Assembly: GCF_023630255.1 (NCBI RefSeq)
Contig: NZ_JALPRS010000001.1
Coordinates: 2,170,001 to 2,234,000, forward strand
Direction of reading: 5' to 3'
DNA length: 64,000 bases
Source of the DNA: Pontibacter deserti
GTDB lineage: Bacteria > Bacteroidota > Bacteroidia > Cytophagales > Hymenobacteraceae
Position numbers and translations under genes: made by a program. Shown one piece after another: positions 1 to 8,243 of this stretch. The notes beneath the pieces were generated by a model. The model did no database searches. It was not told where the DNA came from and was given only the letters and a program-made list of their open reading frames with translations. How positions within the stretch are numbered: position 1 is the stretch's first letter; the number at the start of each line of letters is the position of its first letter.

Positions 1-237
1 TGGCACCCAGCAAGCCTCTTTGCCCTTCATACGCGCACGACGGATAAGCACATCCTGAATGGTATTGTTGAGCATGTGGCCCATGTGCAGCACACCGGTT
101 ACGTTTGGCGGCGGAATTACAATGGTGTAAGGCTCTTTTTTCGGGTTAGGCGTAGAGCGGAAGAAGCCACGCTCCATCCAGCTGCTGTACCACTTTTCTT
201 CTACTTCTTTGGGATTATATTTCTTTGCTATCGACAT
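1..237 (-). CDS. valS: Valine--tRNA ligase, N-terminal part (runs off the left edge)
   Basis: Charges tRNA-Val with valine in the cytoplasm. Only the first 79 codons lie in the window. The translation starts [17 protein letters not shown], then reaches the class I synthetase core with [16 protein letters not shown]; residues 51-54 (HMGH) are the HIGH-type ATP-binding signature, and the NVTG lead-in with the following [14 protein letters not shown] is typical of ValS rather than IleS or LeuS. The start is the ATG at 237. A TATTTTTG box upstream fits a -7 element. The family is unmistakable; the editing domain and KMSKS motif are outside the window. Confidence 0.96.
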   Translation of the reverse strand, partial: MSIAKKYNPKEVEEKWYSSWMERGFFRSTPNPKKEPYTIVIPPPNVTGVLHMGHMLNNTIQDVLIRRARMKGKEACWVP

Positions 238-274
238 CTTATACTTTGTATTTGCTGCTAAATGCGCTAAAAAG

Positions 275-282
275 CAAAAATA
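275..282 (-). promoter_or_regulatory. Probable -7 promoter element for valS
   Basis: TATTTTTG on the minus strand fits the Bacteroidota -7 consensus TAnnTTTG and sits about 40 bases upstream of the valS start. No clear TTTG -33 box lies at the usual 19-base spacing, so this is a partial match. Confidence 0.45.
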
Positions 283-297
283 GGGAATTTAGCTTTA

Positions 298-322
298 ATT
301 GTTGATTGCTTATTGTTGATTG
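298..322. repeat. Direct repeat of ATTGTTGATTG
   Basis: The 11-mer ATTGTTGATTG occurs at 298-308 and again at 312-322 in the 212-base gap between valS and the pentapeptide gene. Similar TTGTTGATTG-like words recur near 37770 and, in complement, near 37950. Nothing else is recognisable in this gap. Confidence 0.5.
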
Positions 323-449
323 TTAAAAGTCTGAACCTTGATTAATGTCGATTTCCGGGATTAACTATAATCCTGCTATCACAAAATCCTCTAAACCCTG
401 ATTTAGAAAAGGGATCTTAAATAACCGAGCTAGTCCTATTAATCACTGA

Positions 450-1022
450 CTAAACGACCTGCAGGCTATACTTGGTGAGCAACCCCTGCAAGCTATATTG
501 CGAGAACTTTGCTTTTTTTATGGTGCTGATCTCAGGATCTATGTCAAAGTTATAGGCAGTGGACAGATCGGCGCCGGAAAGGTTGGTATAGTTAAATACA
601 GCTCGCTCCAGGTCTGTTGTATCAAATAAAGCGCTGGTCAGGGTAGTATCAGAAAAATCTACACCTTTTAGAGAAGACTTTACAAACTTGGTTTTCGCCA
701 TTTTCTTTTTCGCAAACGAAGCATAATCCAGCAGGCAATTCTCGAAGTATACTGTAAACAGGAAATCTTCACACTCGCTGAAGTTTATACCTGTAAGCTT
801 ACACTCTTTAAAAACCACGTTATTTATACTTGCATGGTTTAGCTTCAACATAGTCAGGTTACAGCCTATAAAAGTACAGTCGGTAAAACGGGTTTCGGCA
901 AAACTGCTGCCCGAAAAATCACAGTTCCTGAAGGTACAGTTTTCAAACTCTCTGTTCTTTATTTCTTTGTTTGGGTAAATTACCTTTTCAAAGGCTTTAT
1001 CTGCGTGAATCGATCCTTCCAT
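450..1022 (-). CDS. Pentapeptide repeat protein
   Basis: A 190-residue protein built almost entirely of A(D/N)LXX-like pentapeptides from about residue 25 to 175, for example CTFRNCDFSGSSF, TLTSALFDTTDLERAVF and NLSGADLSTAYNF. Such repeats fold as a right-handed quadrilateral beta-helix. Some family members mimic DNA and protect gyrase, but most have no known role, and nothing here allows a specific function. The ATG at 1022 was chosen because the longer frame up to 1136 runs back through the ferredoxin terminator into the ferredoxin gene. No signal peptide is visible, so it is probably cytoplasmic. It lies downstream of the ferredoxin gene on the same strand but behind a terminator. Confidence 0.85.
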   Translation of the reverse strand: MEGSIHADKAFEKVIYPNKEIKNREFENCTFRNCDFSGSSFAETRFTDCTFIGCNLTMLKLNHASINNVVFKECKLTGINFSECEDFLFTVYFENCLLDYASFAKKKMAKTKFVKSSLKGVDFSDTTLTSALFDTTDLERAVFNYTNLSGADLSTAYNFDIDPEISTIKKAKFSQYSLQGLLTKYSLQVV

Positions 1023-1052
1023 GTATGCGAATTTGGTAAGCAAAATAAACAA

Positions 1053-1080
1053 AAAAACCTGCCTTGCGAGACAGGTTTTT
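1053..1080 (-). terminator. Rho-independent terminator after the ferredoxin gene
   Basis: An A-tract, the stem AACCTG/CAGGTT and a T-tract form a symmetric hairpin 22 bases beyond the ferredoxin stop codon. It separates the ferredoxin gene from the pentapeptide gene. Confidence 0.8.
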
Positions 1081-1101
1081 GTGAATTGTAGTAGTTTATA
1101 C

Positions 1102-1535
<434 letters not shown>

Positions 1536-1564
1536 TAAAAATTATAAGCCACACCATACACGCC

Positions 1565-2575
1565 ATGACATTAGAGAACAGGATTGAAGCTTTTGTGGAA
1601 CTGGGCAGGCAGCTAAAAAGCCTGACGCCGGAAGACAAACAGGTATGGGCCCGTATGGCTCAGTCGCGTAACCCGTGGTTTGATGAAGAAAACGTATCCC
1701 GTGCCCTTAATGGCATAACGCAAATGCTGGAGGAACAATACCTCCGCGAATGGCTTTACCCTTATCATTTAAAACAGGTTTCGCAAAAAAAGGTTGGCGT
1801 AGTAATGGCCGGCAATATTCCGATGGTAGGTTTCCACGATTTCCTGTCGGTGCTGATGAGCGGGCATTACCTGCTGGCAAAGCTAAGCTCTGACGATACT
1901 GTGCTGATGCGACGCCTCGCTGATATGCTGGTAGGTATAGAGCCTGCTTTTGCCAACCAGTTTGAGTTTGTAGAGATACTGAAAGATGCAGATGCCATTA
2001 TTGCTACCGGGTCCGACAACACTGCCCGCTACTTTGAGTATTACTTTGCCAAGCGACCACACATTATCCGCAAAAACAGAACAAGTATAGGCGTACTTAC
2101 CGGCCACGAAGAAGCCGACGACCTGAAAGCGCTGGGCGATGATTTTTTCCAATACTATGGCTTGGGCTGCCGCAATGTATCGAAAGTGTTTGTGCCAGAG
2201 GGCTATACTTTTGATAAATTCTTTGAAGCCAACCAGCACCGCCAGAATATACTGGATCACCATAAATACCAGAACAACTACGACTACAACAAATCTATAT
2301 TGCTGGTAAACCGTGTACCGCACTTCGACAACGGCTTTATGCTGGTGCAGCAAAGCGAGAATCTGGTCTCTCCTATCTCAGTGTTGTTTTATGATACCTT
2401 TAGCTCGTTAACAGACCTGCGTAAAAAGCTAAGCGCCATAAAAGACAAAACACAGGTTATAGTTTCGGCACATGGCTGGCTGGAGGGAAGTATACCTTTT
2501 GGTAAAGCACAATGCCCGATGGTGTGGGACTATGCCGATGGTGTCGACACGATGGCGTTTCTGCAGAAAATCTAG
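1565..2575 (+). CDS. LuxC-like acyl-CoA reductase
   Basis: A 336-residue protein of the acyl-CoA reductase (LuxC) branch of the aldehyde dehydrogenase superfamily, expected to reduce an activated fatty acyl group to the aldehyde with NAD(P)H. The nucleotide-binding stretch VVMAGNIPMVGFHDF (about 79-93), the segment ATGSDNTARYF (147-157) and the likely catalytic cysteine C202 in GLGCRNVSK are visible. It is shorter than luminous-bacteria LuxC (about 480 residues), missing mainly the N-terminal part. No LuxD or LuxE homologue is near, so it is not a bioluminescence operon. It diverges from the ferredoxin gene. Family assignment is firm; the substrate is unknown. Confidence 0.85.
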   Translation: MTLENRIEAFVELGRQLKSLTPEDKQVWARMAQSRNPWFDEENVSRALNGITQMLEEQYLREWLYPYHLKQVSQKKVGVVMAGNIPMVGFHDFLSVLMSGHYLLAKLSSDDTVLMRRLADMLVGIEPAFANQFEFVEILKDADAIIATGSDNTARYFEYYFAKRPHIIRKNRTSIGVLTGHEEADDLKALGDDFFQYYGLGCRNVSKVFVPEGYTFDKFFEANQHRQNILDHHKYQNNYDYNKSILLVNRVPHFDNGFMLVQQSENLVSPISVLFYDTFSSLTDLRKKLSAIKDKTQVIVSAHGWLEGSIPFGKAQCPMVWDYADGVDTMAFLQKI

Positions 2576-2659
2576 CGAATGGCAATTCTTAAAACTGTAG
2601 TTTTCGTAAATATAATTAGCTATATTAGTTAGGAGTATTCACCCATAAATACACCATAC

Positions 2660-2959
2660 ATGAAAGCTACAGTAAACAGAATACCTATGGTAGAGAAGGA
2701 AATGATTCCTTCCCTCCACTTCAGCCACAAAGATGTATTAGACAATACAGAAGCTCAGAAAAAGCGCCTGTGGGACTTAAACCGTGCTTCCATATTAGGC
2801 AATGGCTACCACGGCAAAGTAGAAATAACGTTTAAAACAGCTGAGGGAGATTTAAAGCGGGTAGATACAACTGTCTGGGCTGTAGACGACAAGTTTATGA
2901 CATTGAAGGGAGGATGCTGTATTCCTACTTCTTCAGTGGTGGGAGTAGAATTCTACTAA
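2660..2959 (+). CDS. Hypothetical protein, 99 residues
   Basis: A small soluble protein without signal peptide or membrane segment. The C-terminal half (about 45-99) alternates hydrophobic and polar residues (KVEITFKTAEGDL, TTVWAVDDKFMTLKGG) and looks like an all-beta fold. A CC pair near residue 86 (GGCCIPTSSVVGVEFY) ends it. I do not recognise the family. It stands alone, 84 bases after the reductase gene, and is followed by a strong bidirectional terminator, which supports its being a real gene. Confidence 0.7.
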   Translation: MKATVNRIPMVEKEMIPSLHFSHKDVLDNTEAQKKRLWDLNRASILGNGYHGKVEITFKTAEGDLKRVDTTVWAVDDKFMTLKGGCCIPTSSVVGVEFY

Positions 2960-2980
2960 GCCATATTCACATAAAGTATA

Positions 2981-3030
2981 AAAAACACCGCCCGTTTCTC
3001 GGCTTCTGCAGATAAACGGGCGGTGTTTTT
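2981..3030. terminator. Bidirectional terminator
   Basis: A GC-rich stem ACACCGCCCGTTT/AAACGGGCGGTGT flanked by A- and T-tracts lies between two convergent genes and can serve both. Confidence 0.9.
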
Positions 3031-3043
3031 GTTTTTTAAGCTA

Positions 3044-3901
3044 TTAAATCCTTTCCAGCGTTTTCCGGATAAGGCTATCGATCACTTCTTCGGCGTTAGG
3101 GGCAAATTGCTGTGTAATGCGGTTGGCAACTATAGCGTTCAGCGAAAGCATTTCGTGGCCAAGCAATCGGCCCATACTATAATAACCCGCAGTCTCCATT
3201 TCGAAATTCGTTAGCTGGAAATCGCATACTTTGAAGTTCTGGTATACCTGCAGCAGGTTCTGGTTACGTAAGCCCCCACGCAGCACACGGCCTTGGGGCG
3301 CATAAAAACCCGGGCAGGTAAGTGTGTTACCCGGCACCATATCAAAGGCTATTTTATCCAACAACATTTTAGAGCCAGGCACACAGTAAGGTGTAAAACC
3401 TACCCCTAATTGTTCTTTCAGGGCGCGAGTTATACTTTGCTCATCTTCAGTCTGTTCCAGTGGGTAAAATTCCATCAGCGAGTCCAGGCCTACACTATAA
3501 TGCGAAGCTAAATGGCTACCTAGAGGTATAGACTCCTGCAACGATCCTGAAGTGCCTATACGTACAATCTTCAGCTTTATCTTTTCTTCATTCGGCTCCC
3601 GGCTCATGAAATCAATATTCACCAGCGCATCCAGCTCATTCATCAGGATATCGATGTTATCGGTACCCATACCTGTTGAGATCACCGTTAAGCGCTTGCC
3701 TTTGTAGTAACCTGTGTGCGTCACAAACTCACGCTTGGCTATTTCCACCTCTATCTCATCAAAATACCTGCTTACCATTGGCACGCGTTCCGGGTCACCG
3801 ACTGTAATTATAGTATCTGAGATATGCTCAGGCAAAAGGTTAAGATGATAAACAGTACCGTTCTTATTGATGATCAGTTCTGATTCGGGAATTGAAGCCA
3901 T
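3044..3901 (-). CDS. Nucleoside phosphorylase (uridine phosphorylase-like)
   Basis: A 285-residue enzyme of the PNP/UDP phosphorylase family 1, cleaving a nucleoside with phosphate into base and (deoxy)ribose 1-phosphate for salvage. The phosphate-binding VGDPERV is at about 34-40, the central GTSGSLQ at about 116-122, and the nucleoside-binding FEMETAGYYSMGRLLGHE at about 233-250. The Glu-Met-Glu of that last motif is the ribose-binding signature. Whether uridine or a purine nucleoside is preferred cannot be settled from the sequence. It is a monocistronic unit sharing a terminator with the convergent 99-residue gene. Confidence 0.88.
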   Translation of the reverse strand: MASIPESELIINKNGTVYHLNLLPEHISDTIITVGDPERVPMVSRYFDEIEVEIAKREFVTHTGYYKGKRLTVISTGMGTDNIDILMNELDALVNIDFMSREPNEEKIKLKIVRIGTSGSLQESIPLGSHLASHYSVGLDSLMEFYPLEQTEDEQSITRALKEQLGVGFTPYCVPGSKMLLDKIAFDMVPGNTLTCPGFYAPQGRVLRGGLRNQNLLQVYQNFKVCDFQLTNFEMETAGYYSMGRLLGHEMLSLNAIVANRITQQFAPNAEEVIDSLIRKTLERI

Positions 3902-4141
3902 AGTTTATGGTTTAAAGTTGAAGCTGATAAATTGCTGTCCTGTTTTATACTTTGTAGCTACTATTAAGTTAAAAGCAAGCAGGGCAACAAGGGCAAAAGT
4001 AGAAACCTTCGAGTATAAATGCACTTATAGAAGTCATTTCTTCCGTTAAATCAGCAGCATTATAAACGAATGACCTTTAACACCCTCGCTTTCAAACTAT
4101 AAATTTTCTGTTACTTTTACTGTTGTACAAACTATAATTAC

Positions 4142-5278
4142 ATGAGGCTACTATTACTATTGTTGCTTATGGTAAGTATAACATCTCAGGTACAAGGCCA
4201 GGAACGCAAACGGGCAAGAGATTATGGTATAAAGATAGGTGTGCTGCCAATTGGCAAGCATAATGCCATAACCGATGTACCCGGTGTAACAGTAGGCCAC
4301 ACAACACTTATCCAAGGCAACAATATCCGGACTGGCGTTACAGCTATACTTCCGCATAGTGGCAACATTTTCCAGAGTAAAGTACCGGCTGCTGTATATG
4401 TAGGCAATGGCTTTGGCAAACTGGCCGGCAGCACACAGGTACAGGAACTGGGCAACCTCGAAACGCCCATTCTACTTACCAATACCCTGGGCGTAGGCAC
4501 CGCCCTGAATGCTGTAGTAGGTTATACTTTGCAGCAGGCAGGCAATGAAGAAGTACGATCTGTAAACGCTGTAGTAGGCGAAACCAATGATGGGTACCTG
4601 AACGACATACGAGGCAGACATGTAACAGAAAACCATGTGTTAGAAAGTATAAAACAGGCCAAAGCAGGCGCAGTGGCAGAAGGCAATGTAGGGGCAGGCA
4701 CCGGCACCGTTTGCTTTGGTTTTAAAGGCGGCATTGGTACATCCTCTCGAAAGCTACCTGCAAGTGTGGGAGGCTACACGGTTGGTGTACTGGTGCAAAC
4801 CAATTTTGGCGGAGTATTACAGGTTGATGGCGTACCGGTTGGCGAAGCACTTGACCAGTATTACCTGAAGCAGCAAATAAAAGACAGTGCCGATGGATCT
4901 TGTATGATAGTGGTGGCTACGGATGCCCCCCTGGATGCCCGTAACCTGGAACGGCTGGCAAAACGTGCTATGCTGGGAATGGGTAAAACAGGTGGTATTG
5001 CCTCCAACGGCAGCGGCGATTATGTCATAGCTTTTTCTACTGAGCCAACTATACGCGTACCTTATACTTCTGATAGCAAAACCCAGACAGCCACATACCT
5101 CCGCAACGATGAAATATCGCCACTTTTTATGGCGGTAATAGAAGCTACGGAAGAAGCTATCATTAACTCCCTTTTTGCAGCCGAAACCATGGAGGGCACA
5201 GACCAACACAAAGTAGAAGCGCTGCCCATCGATAAAGTAGTCAAGATCTTAAAGCAACACAATGCAATCAAACGCTAA
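4142..5278 (+). CDS. P1 family peptidase (DmpA/BapA-like aminopeptidase), exported
   Basis: A 378-residue enzyme of the DmpA superfamily of self-processing N-terminal nucleophile hydrolases (L-aminopeptidase/D-esterase, beta-peptidyl aminopeptidase). Residues 1-19 form a signal peptide (MRLLLLLLLMVSITSQVQGQ). The conserved NAITDVPGVTVGHTT opens the domain at about 41; GTGTVCFGFKGGIGTSSR at about 186-203 is the region where the family cleaves itself to expose the nucleophile (exact bond not assigned). The Asn-rich NGSGDYVIAFS near 288-298 matches the family C-terminal motif. Its end overlaps the next gene by 17 bases, implying translational coupling. Substrate range is unknown. Confidence 0.9.
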   Translation: MRLLLLLLLMVSITSQVQGQERKRARDYGIKIGVLPIGKHNAITDVPGVTVGHTTLIQGNNIRTGVTAILPHSGNIFQSKVPAAVYVGNGFGKLAGSTQVQELGNLETPILLTNTLGVGTALNAVVGYTLQQAGNEEVRSVNAVVGETNDGYLNDIRGRHVTENHVLESIKQAKAGAVAEGNVGAGTGTVCFGFKGGIGTSSRKLPASVGGYTVGVLVQTNFGGVLQVDGVPVGEALDQYYLKQQIKDSADGSCMIVVATDAPLDARNLERLAKRAMLGMGKTGGIASNGSGDYVIAFSTEPTIRVPYTSDSKTQTATYLRNDEISPLFMAVIEATEEAIINSLFAAETMEGTDQHKVEALPIDKVVKILKQHNAIKR

Positions 5279-6101
5279 ACTCCATGCCTACATACATGGC
5301 CAGATAAAACCACTGGAGGAGTCTTTTCTACACATCAGCGACCTTGCAATACAACGTGGGTACGGTATTTTCGACTTTTTTAAGGTAGAACAAGGGAAGC
5401 CCGTGTTCCTGGAGGATTATCTGGAGCGGTTCTACGAATCTGCAATGCTAATGGAGTTGTCGGTGCCCCTGACTACAGATGCACTAAAGGATGCTATTTC
5501 TAAGCTTATCCAACTAAACAACCTGCCGCAGTCTGGGGTTAAAATGATACTGACCGGTGGGTACTCTGCCAATGGTTATGATCCCGGAGAACCGAACCTG
5601 CTGATCACGGAGCAGCCACTGGTTCTGCCGGAACAGGAGATGATCGAGAAAGGCATCAAGATCATTACCCACGAGTATATACGCGAAATACCTAGAGCTA
5701 AAACTATAAATTACTCCATGGGCATCCGGCTGATAAATAAAATAAAAGCTGCTAATGCCAGCGATGTATTATACCAGCAGAACGGAGTAGTAACCGAATT
5801 CCCCCGCTGCAACTTCTTTATTGTGACCCAGGATGATACTATAGTTACTCCTGCCGAAGATGTGTTGCTCGGCGTTACCCGTAAAAATGTGCTGAAACTA
5901 GCCCGACAAAAGTATAAAACAGAAGAAAGGGCTGTAACTATAGAAGATATTGCCCAGGCCAAAGAAGCCTTCCTGACCAGTACTACCAAACGTATCCTGC
6001 CTATAGTTCAAGTTGATGATATGGTTATTGGGGATGGAAAACCGGGTGAGGTAACAAAGAACTTACTTGATGACCTGATAAAGCTAGAGAAGATGCATTA
6101 A
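5262..6101 (+). CDS. Class IV PLP aminotransferase (D-amino acid/branched-chain type or aminodeoxychorismate lyase-like)
   Basis: A 279-residue fold-type IV PLP enzyme. The N-terminal DLAIQRGYGIFDFFKVE (about 27-43), the Schiff-base lysine K147 in RAKTINYS, the EFPRCNFFIV segment (about 178-188) and GVTRKNVLKLA (about 204-214) are family hallmarks. D-amino acid aminotransferases, BCATs and PabC lyases share this fold and are hard to separate by eye; 279 residues fits DAAT or PabC better than BCAT. It overlaps the end of the exported P1 peptidase by 17 bases, suggesting linked use, for instance of released D- or beta-amino acids (inference). Confidence 0.85.
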   Translation: MQSNAKLHAYIHGQIKPLEESFLHISDLAIQRGYGIFDFFKVEQGKPVFLEDYLERFYESAMLMELSVPLTTDALKDAISKLIQLNNLPQSGVKMILTGGYSANGYDPGEPNLLITEQPLVLPEQEMIEKGIKIITHEYIREIPRAKTINYSMGIRLINKIKAANASDVLYQQNGVVTEFPRCNFFIVTQDDTIVTPAEDVLLGVTRKNVLKLARQKYKTEERAVTIEDIAQAKEAFLTSTTKRILPIVQVDDMVIGDGKPGEVTKNLLDDLIKLEKMH

Positions 6102-6109
6102 AGCTGATT

Positions 6110-6222
6110 CGGACATCTATGTCCGGATACTATCTGTAAAGGGACATCCGTGTCCATGTATCACCTCACACGGGAATATGGACATCCCCAACAGATCACT
6201 TTCAGACATAGATGTCTGAAAG
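6110..6222. repeat. Cluster of three GACAT-centred palindromes
   Basis: Three inverted repeats stand in a row: CGGACAT/ATGTCCG (6110-6125), GGACA/TGTCC (6142-6155) and the 11-base-arm CTTTCAGACAT/ATGTCTGAAAG (6199-6222). Each is centred on GACAT...ATGTC. Half-sites such as GGACATCC also lie at 6180-6187. They fill most of the 274-base gap before the trhO terminator; no gene is visible there. Confidence 0.6.
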
Positions 6223-6329
6223 AGCATTTGGTCACACTCACCGGACGCGAGCAAACGCTGAAACAATTATTACCAGTCTTTTATCCTGCGTCTGAAATCT
6301 TGTGTCTTTCTAATTGGTATAAAATAAGA

Positions 6330-6356
6330 AAAGCGTGGCCGTTGGGCACACGCTTT
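6330..6356 (-). terminator. Terminator of trhO
   Basis: The stem AAAGCGTG/CACGCTTT with a T-rich run on the minus strand lies 20 bases past the trhO stop. It may also end plus-strand transcription from the aminotransferase. Confidence 0.75.
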
Positions 6357-6375
6357 CCTTTGCTTTAGAGAATAC

Positions 6376-7344
6376 TTATACTTGTACGTCGTTTTTCTTC
6401 TTGCGGTTGAATCCTTTTAGTGGATTATAGCCGTTCATTTCTTTCTGGTAGTAGCCAGTTCCATCATACGGGCGCTTTTCAGGGTGGCCTTTGCATTCTG
6501 TAGAGCAGGCACCTTCCAGTTCCCAGCCACACTTCTCGCATATAGCTACATGCAGGTTACAAACCGGGTTAGCACAGTTTACCATACGGTCGTCTTCGGT
6601 ACCGCACACGTAGCAATGCGAAATAACTTTCGGGTTTACAGAGTTCACATCTACCGCTACACGGTTATCGAACACATAGCACTTACCTTCAAAGTCTTCG
6701 CCGCCGGCTTCTTTGCCATACTTTATAATGCCACCATGCAACTGGTAAACATCCTCAAAACCCTGCTCCAGCAAAAAGGCACTTGCTTTCTCGCATTTAA
6801 TACCGCCGGTGCAGTAGGTCAGGATTTTTTTGTCTTTATACTTTTCCTTCAGCTCTGCCACCTTCTCCGGAAACTCACGGAAGTTCTCGATATCCAAGGT
6901 AACAGCATTCTTGAAGCGGCCCACATTATACTCGTAATCCGAACGCACATCCAGCACCACCACATCTTCACGGTCTTTCATCTCCCTGAACTCTTTCGGC
7001 TCCAGGTGTTTGCCGGTACGGGCATTCGGGTCTATGTGCAGCAAGCCGGAGTGTACGATCTCAGCTTTGGTACGTACGTGCATTTTTGTAAATGCATGAC
7101 CCTCCGATTCGTCTACCTTAAAATCGATCTTGGCAAAGCGCGGATCTGCGTGCATGGTCTCCATATACTTTTCGCAATCTTCTTTCAGACCGGACACAGT
7201 GCCATTCAGACCCTCTTTCGAAACGATGATACGGCCGAGCAGATTTAGCTCAAGGCACATCAGGTGGTGTTGCTCACGGAATTCTTCCGGATCTGCTATC
7301 GGCGTGTAGCAGTAGTACAGTAAAATGCTGTATGGTTTGTTCAT
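6376..7344 (-). CDS. trhO: tRNA uridine-34 hydroxylase (YceA/TrhO rhodanese family)
   Basis: A 322-residue protein of the TrhO family, which makes 5-hydroxyuridine at position 34 of certain tRNAs. An N-terminal ferredoxin-like UPF0176 region (about 1-95, with SKEGLNGTVSG at 42-52) precedes a rhodanese domain (about 115-215) with C178 and C184 in YCTGGIKCEKAS. The C-terminal tail carries the usual cysteine cluster (CYVCG, CANPVC, CEKCG, CSTEC; about 244-285), presumably metal binding. Length and domain order match the family. It is monocistronic, with a terminator downstream and a TAGCTTTG box at 7473. Confidence 0.93.
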   Translation of the reverse strand: MNKPYSILLYYCYTPIADPEEFREQHHLMCLELNLLGRIIVSKEGLNGTVSGLKEDCEKYMETMHADPRFAKIDFKVDESEGHAFTKMHVRTKAEIVHSGLLHIDPNARTGKHLEPKEFREMKDREDVVVLDVRSDYEYNVGRFKNAVTLDIENFREFPEKVAELKEKYKDKKILTYCTGGIKCEKASAFLLEQGFEDVYQLHGGIIKYGKEAGGEDFEGKCYVFDNRVAVDVNSVNPKVISHCYVCGTEDDRMVNCANPVCNLHVAICEKCGWELEGACSTECKGHPEKRPYDGTGYYQKEMNGYNPLKGFNRKKKNDVQV

Positions 7345-7472
7345 AACGGCTTAGTTTCAGCTAAGTGTTAACTATAAATTGTTGATTATATTTATTGTCT
7401 GAATCAGGATTTGAAGATAAGCTGGATTTAAAATTCACTCATCCACTCAATCTCTCATTCAAAATTATTCTG

Positions 7473-7480
7473 CAAAGCTA
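7473..7480 (-). promoter_or_regulatory. Possible -7 element upstream of trhO
   Basis: TAGCTTTG on the minus strand fits TAnnTTTG. It lies about 130 bases before the trhO ATG, a long leader, and no -33 box is clear, so support is weak. Confidence 0.35.
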
Positions 7481-7551
7481 TAGTTTACTTTATTGCTCTA
7501 AAATGATTTTCGTCACTCAGGCTAAATAACAGCAACTATAACTATAAAAGT

Positions 7552-8187
7552 TTACTTTATGGCCGCTGCCGGATTACCGAAAACAGTTGCTTTGGCAGGC
7601 ACATCGGCTACCACTACCGAGCCCGCACCAACTCGTGCATTCTTCCCTATCTTCACCCCAGACACGATAACCGCACCTGAACCTATAAAAGCGCCCTCTT
7701 CTACTTTCACTTCAGAGTTGATGATAGCACCTGCCCCGATCTGTACAAAGTCAGCGATCTCGGCATTAGTATCAACTATAGCTCTGGACTGGATGATGCA
7801 GTTGTCGCCGATCTTGGCGTTGTTGTTAACTATAGCGCCAGCCGCTACCATGTTGCCGTGGCCTAACCATGCATATTCTGACACTGAACTGAACTTATGG
7901 ATAGCGTTTACCGGAACCACTTTATACTCTTCCTTCAGCATGTTTATCAGGCCTTTGCGTGCAGCCGAATCTTCTACAGCCACAAACACGTCGCACTTCT
8001 TGCCAATCAGTTTCAGGAACTCATTGTCTTCGGTGCTACTCATCACCAACACATTATTGATTTCCTGGTGCTGTATATCTTTTTTGTCGTCGAGGAAGCA
8101 GTACACCACCACGCTGTTGCTGTTGAAAATATCGAGAGCGGCAGTACCCAGTTGCTGGGCGCCAAGTATAATTACAGGATTCTGCAT
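7552..8187 (-). CDS. NeuD/PglD-type sugar O- or N-acyltransferase
   Basis: A 211-residue protein with an N-terminal Rossmann-like part (VIILGAQQLGTAALDIF, about 5-21) followed from about residue 110 by a left-handed parallel beta-helix of hexapeptide repeats (IVNNNAKIGDNCIIQSRA and similar). It ends with the typical GNPAAAIK cap. This is the layout of PglD and NeuD, which acetylate amino sugars or sialic acid using acetyl-CoA for surface glycans. No polysaccharide cluster surrounds it; a DegT-type sugar aminotransferase that could supply its substrate lies 44 kb away. A TACCTTTG box directly upstream is its probable promoter. Confidence 0.85.
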   Translation of the reverse strand: MQNPVIILGAQQLGTAALDIFNSNSVVVYCFLDDKKDIQHQEINNVLVMSSTEDNEFLKLIGKKCDVFVAVEDSAARKGLINMLKEEYKVVPVNAIHKFSSVSEYAWLGHGNMVAAGAIVNNNAKIGDNCIIQSRAIVDTNAEIADFVQIGAGAIINSEVKVEEGAFIGSGAVIVSGVKIGKNARVGAGSVVVADVPAKATVFGNPAAAIK

Positions 8188-8206
8188 AGCTTATTTAAAT
8201 AAGGCG

Positions 8207-8214
8207 CAAAGGTA
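8207..8214 (-). promoter_or_regulatory. Probable -7 element of the NeuD/PglD-like gene
   Basis: TACCTTTG on the minus strand is an exact TAnnTTTG match about 20 bases upstream of the ATG, giving a very short leader. Confidence 0.5.
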
Positions 8215-8243
8215 CGAATAAGTGCCGGAGATTGAAAGTATGA

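Noticed and set aside
1565-2575. A luminescence (lux) operon
   Set aside because: Only a LuxC-type reductase is present; no luciferase, LuxD or LuxE gene is near.
6484-7248. A 254-residue open frame on the plus strand
   Set aside because: It lies fully antisense to trhO, whose protein matches its family end to end; the frame has no family features.
7559-8221. A 220-residue plus-strand frame rich in Ala/Thr/Pro
   Set aside because: Antisense to the acetyltransferase gene; composition reflects the reverse reading of hexapeptide repeats.
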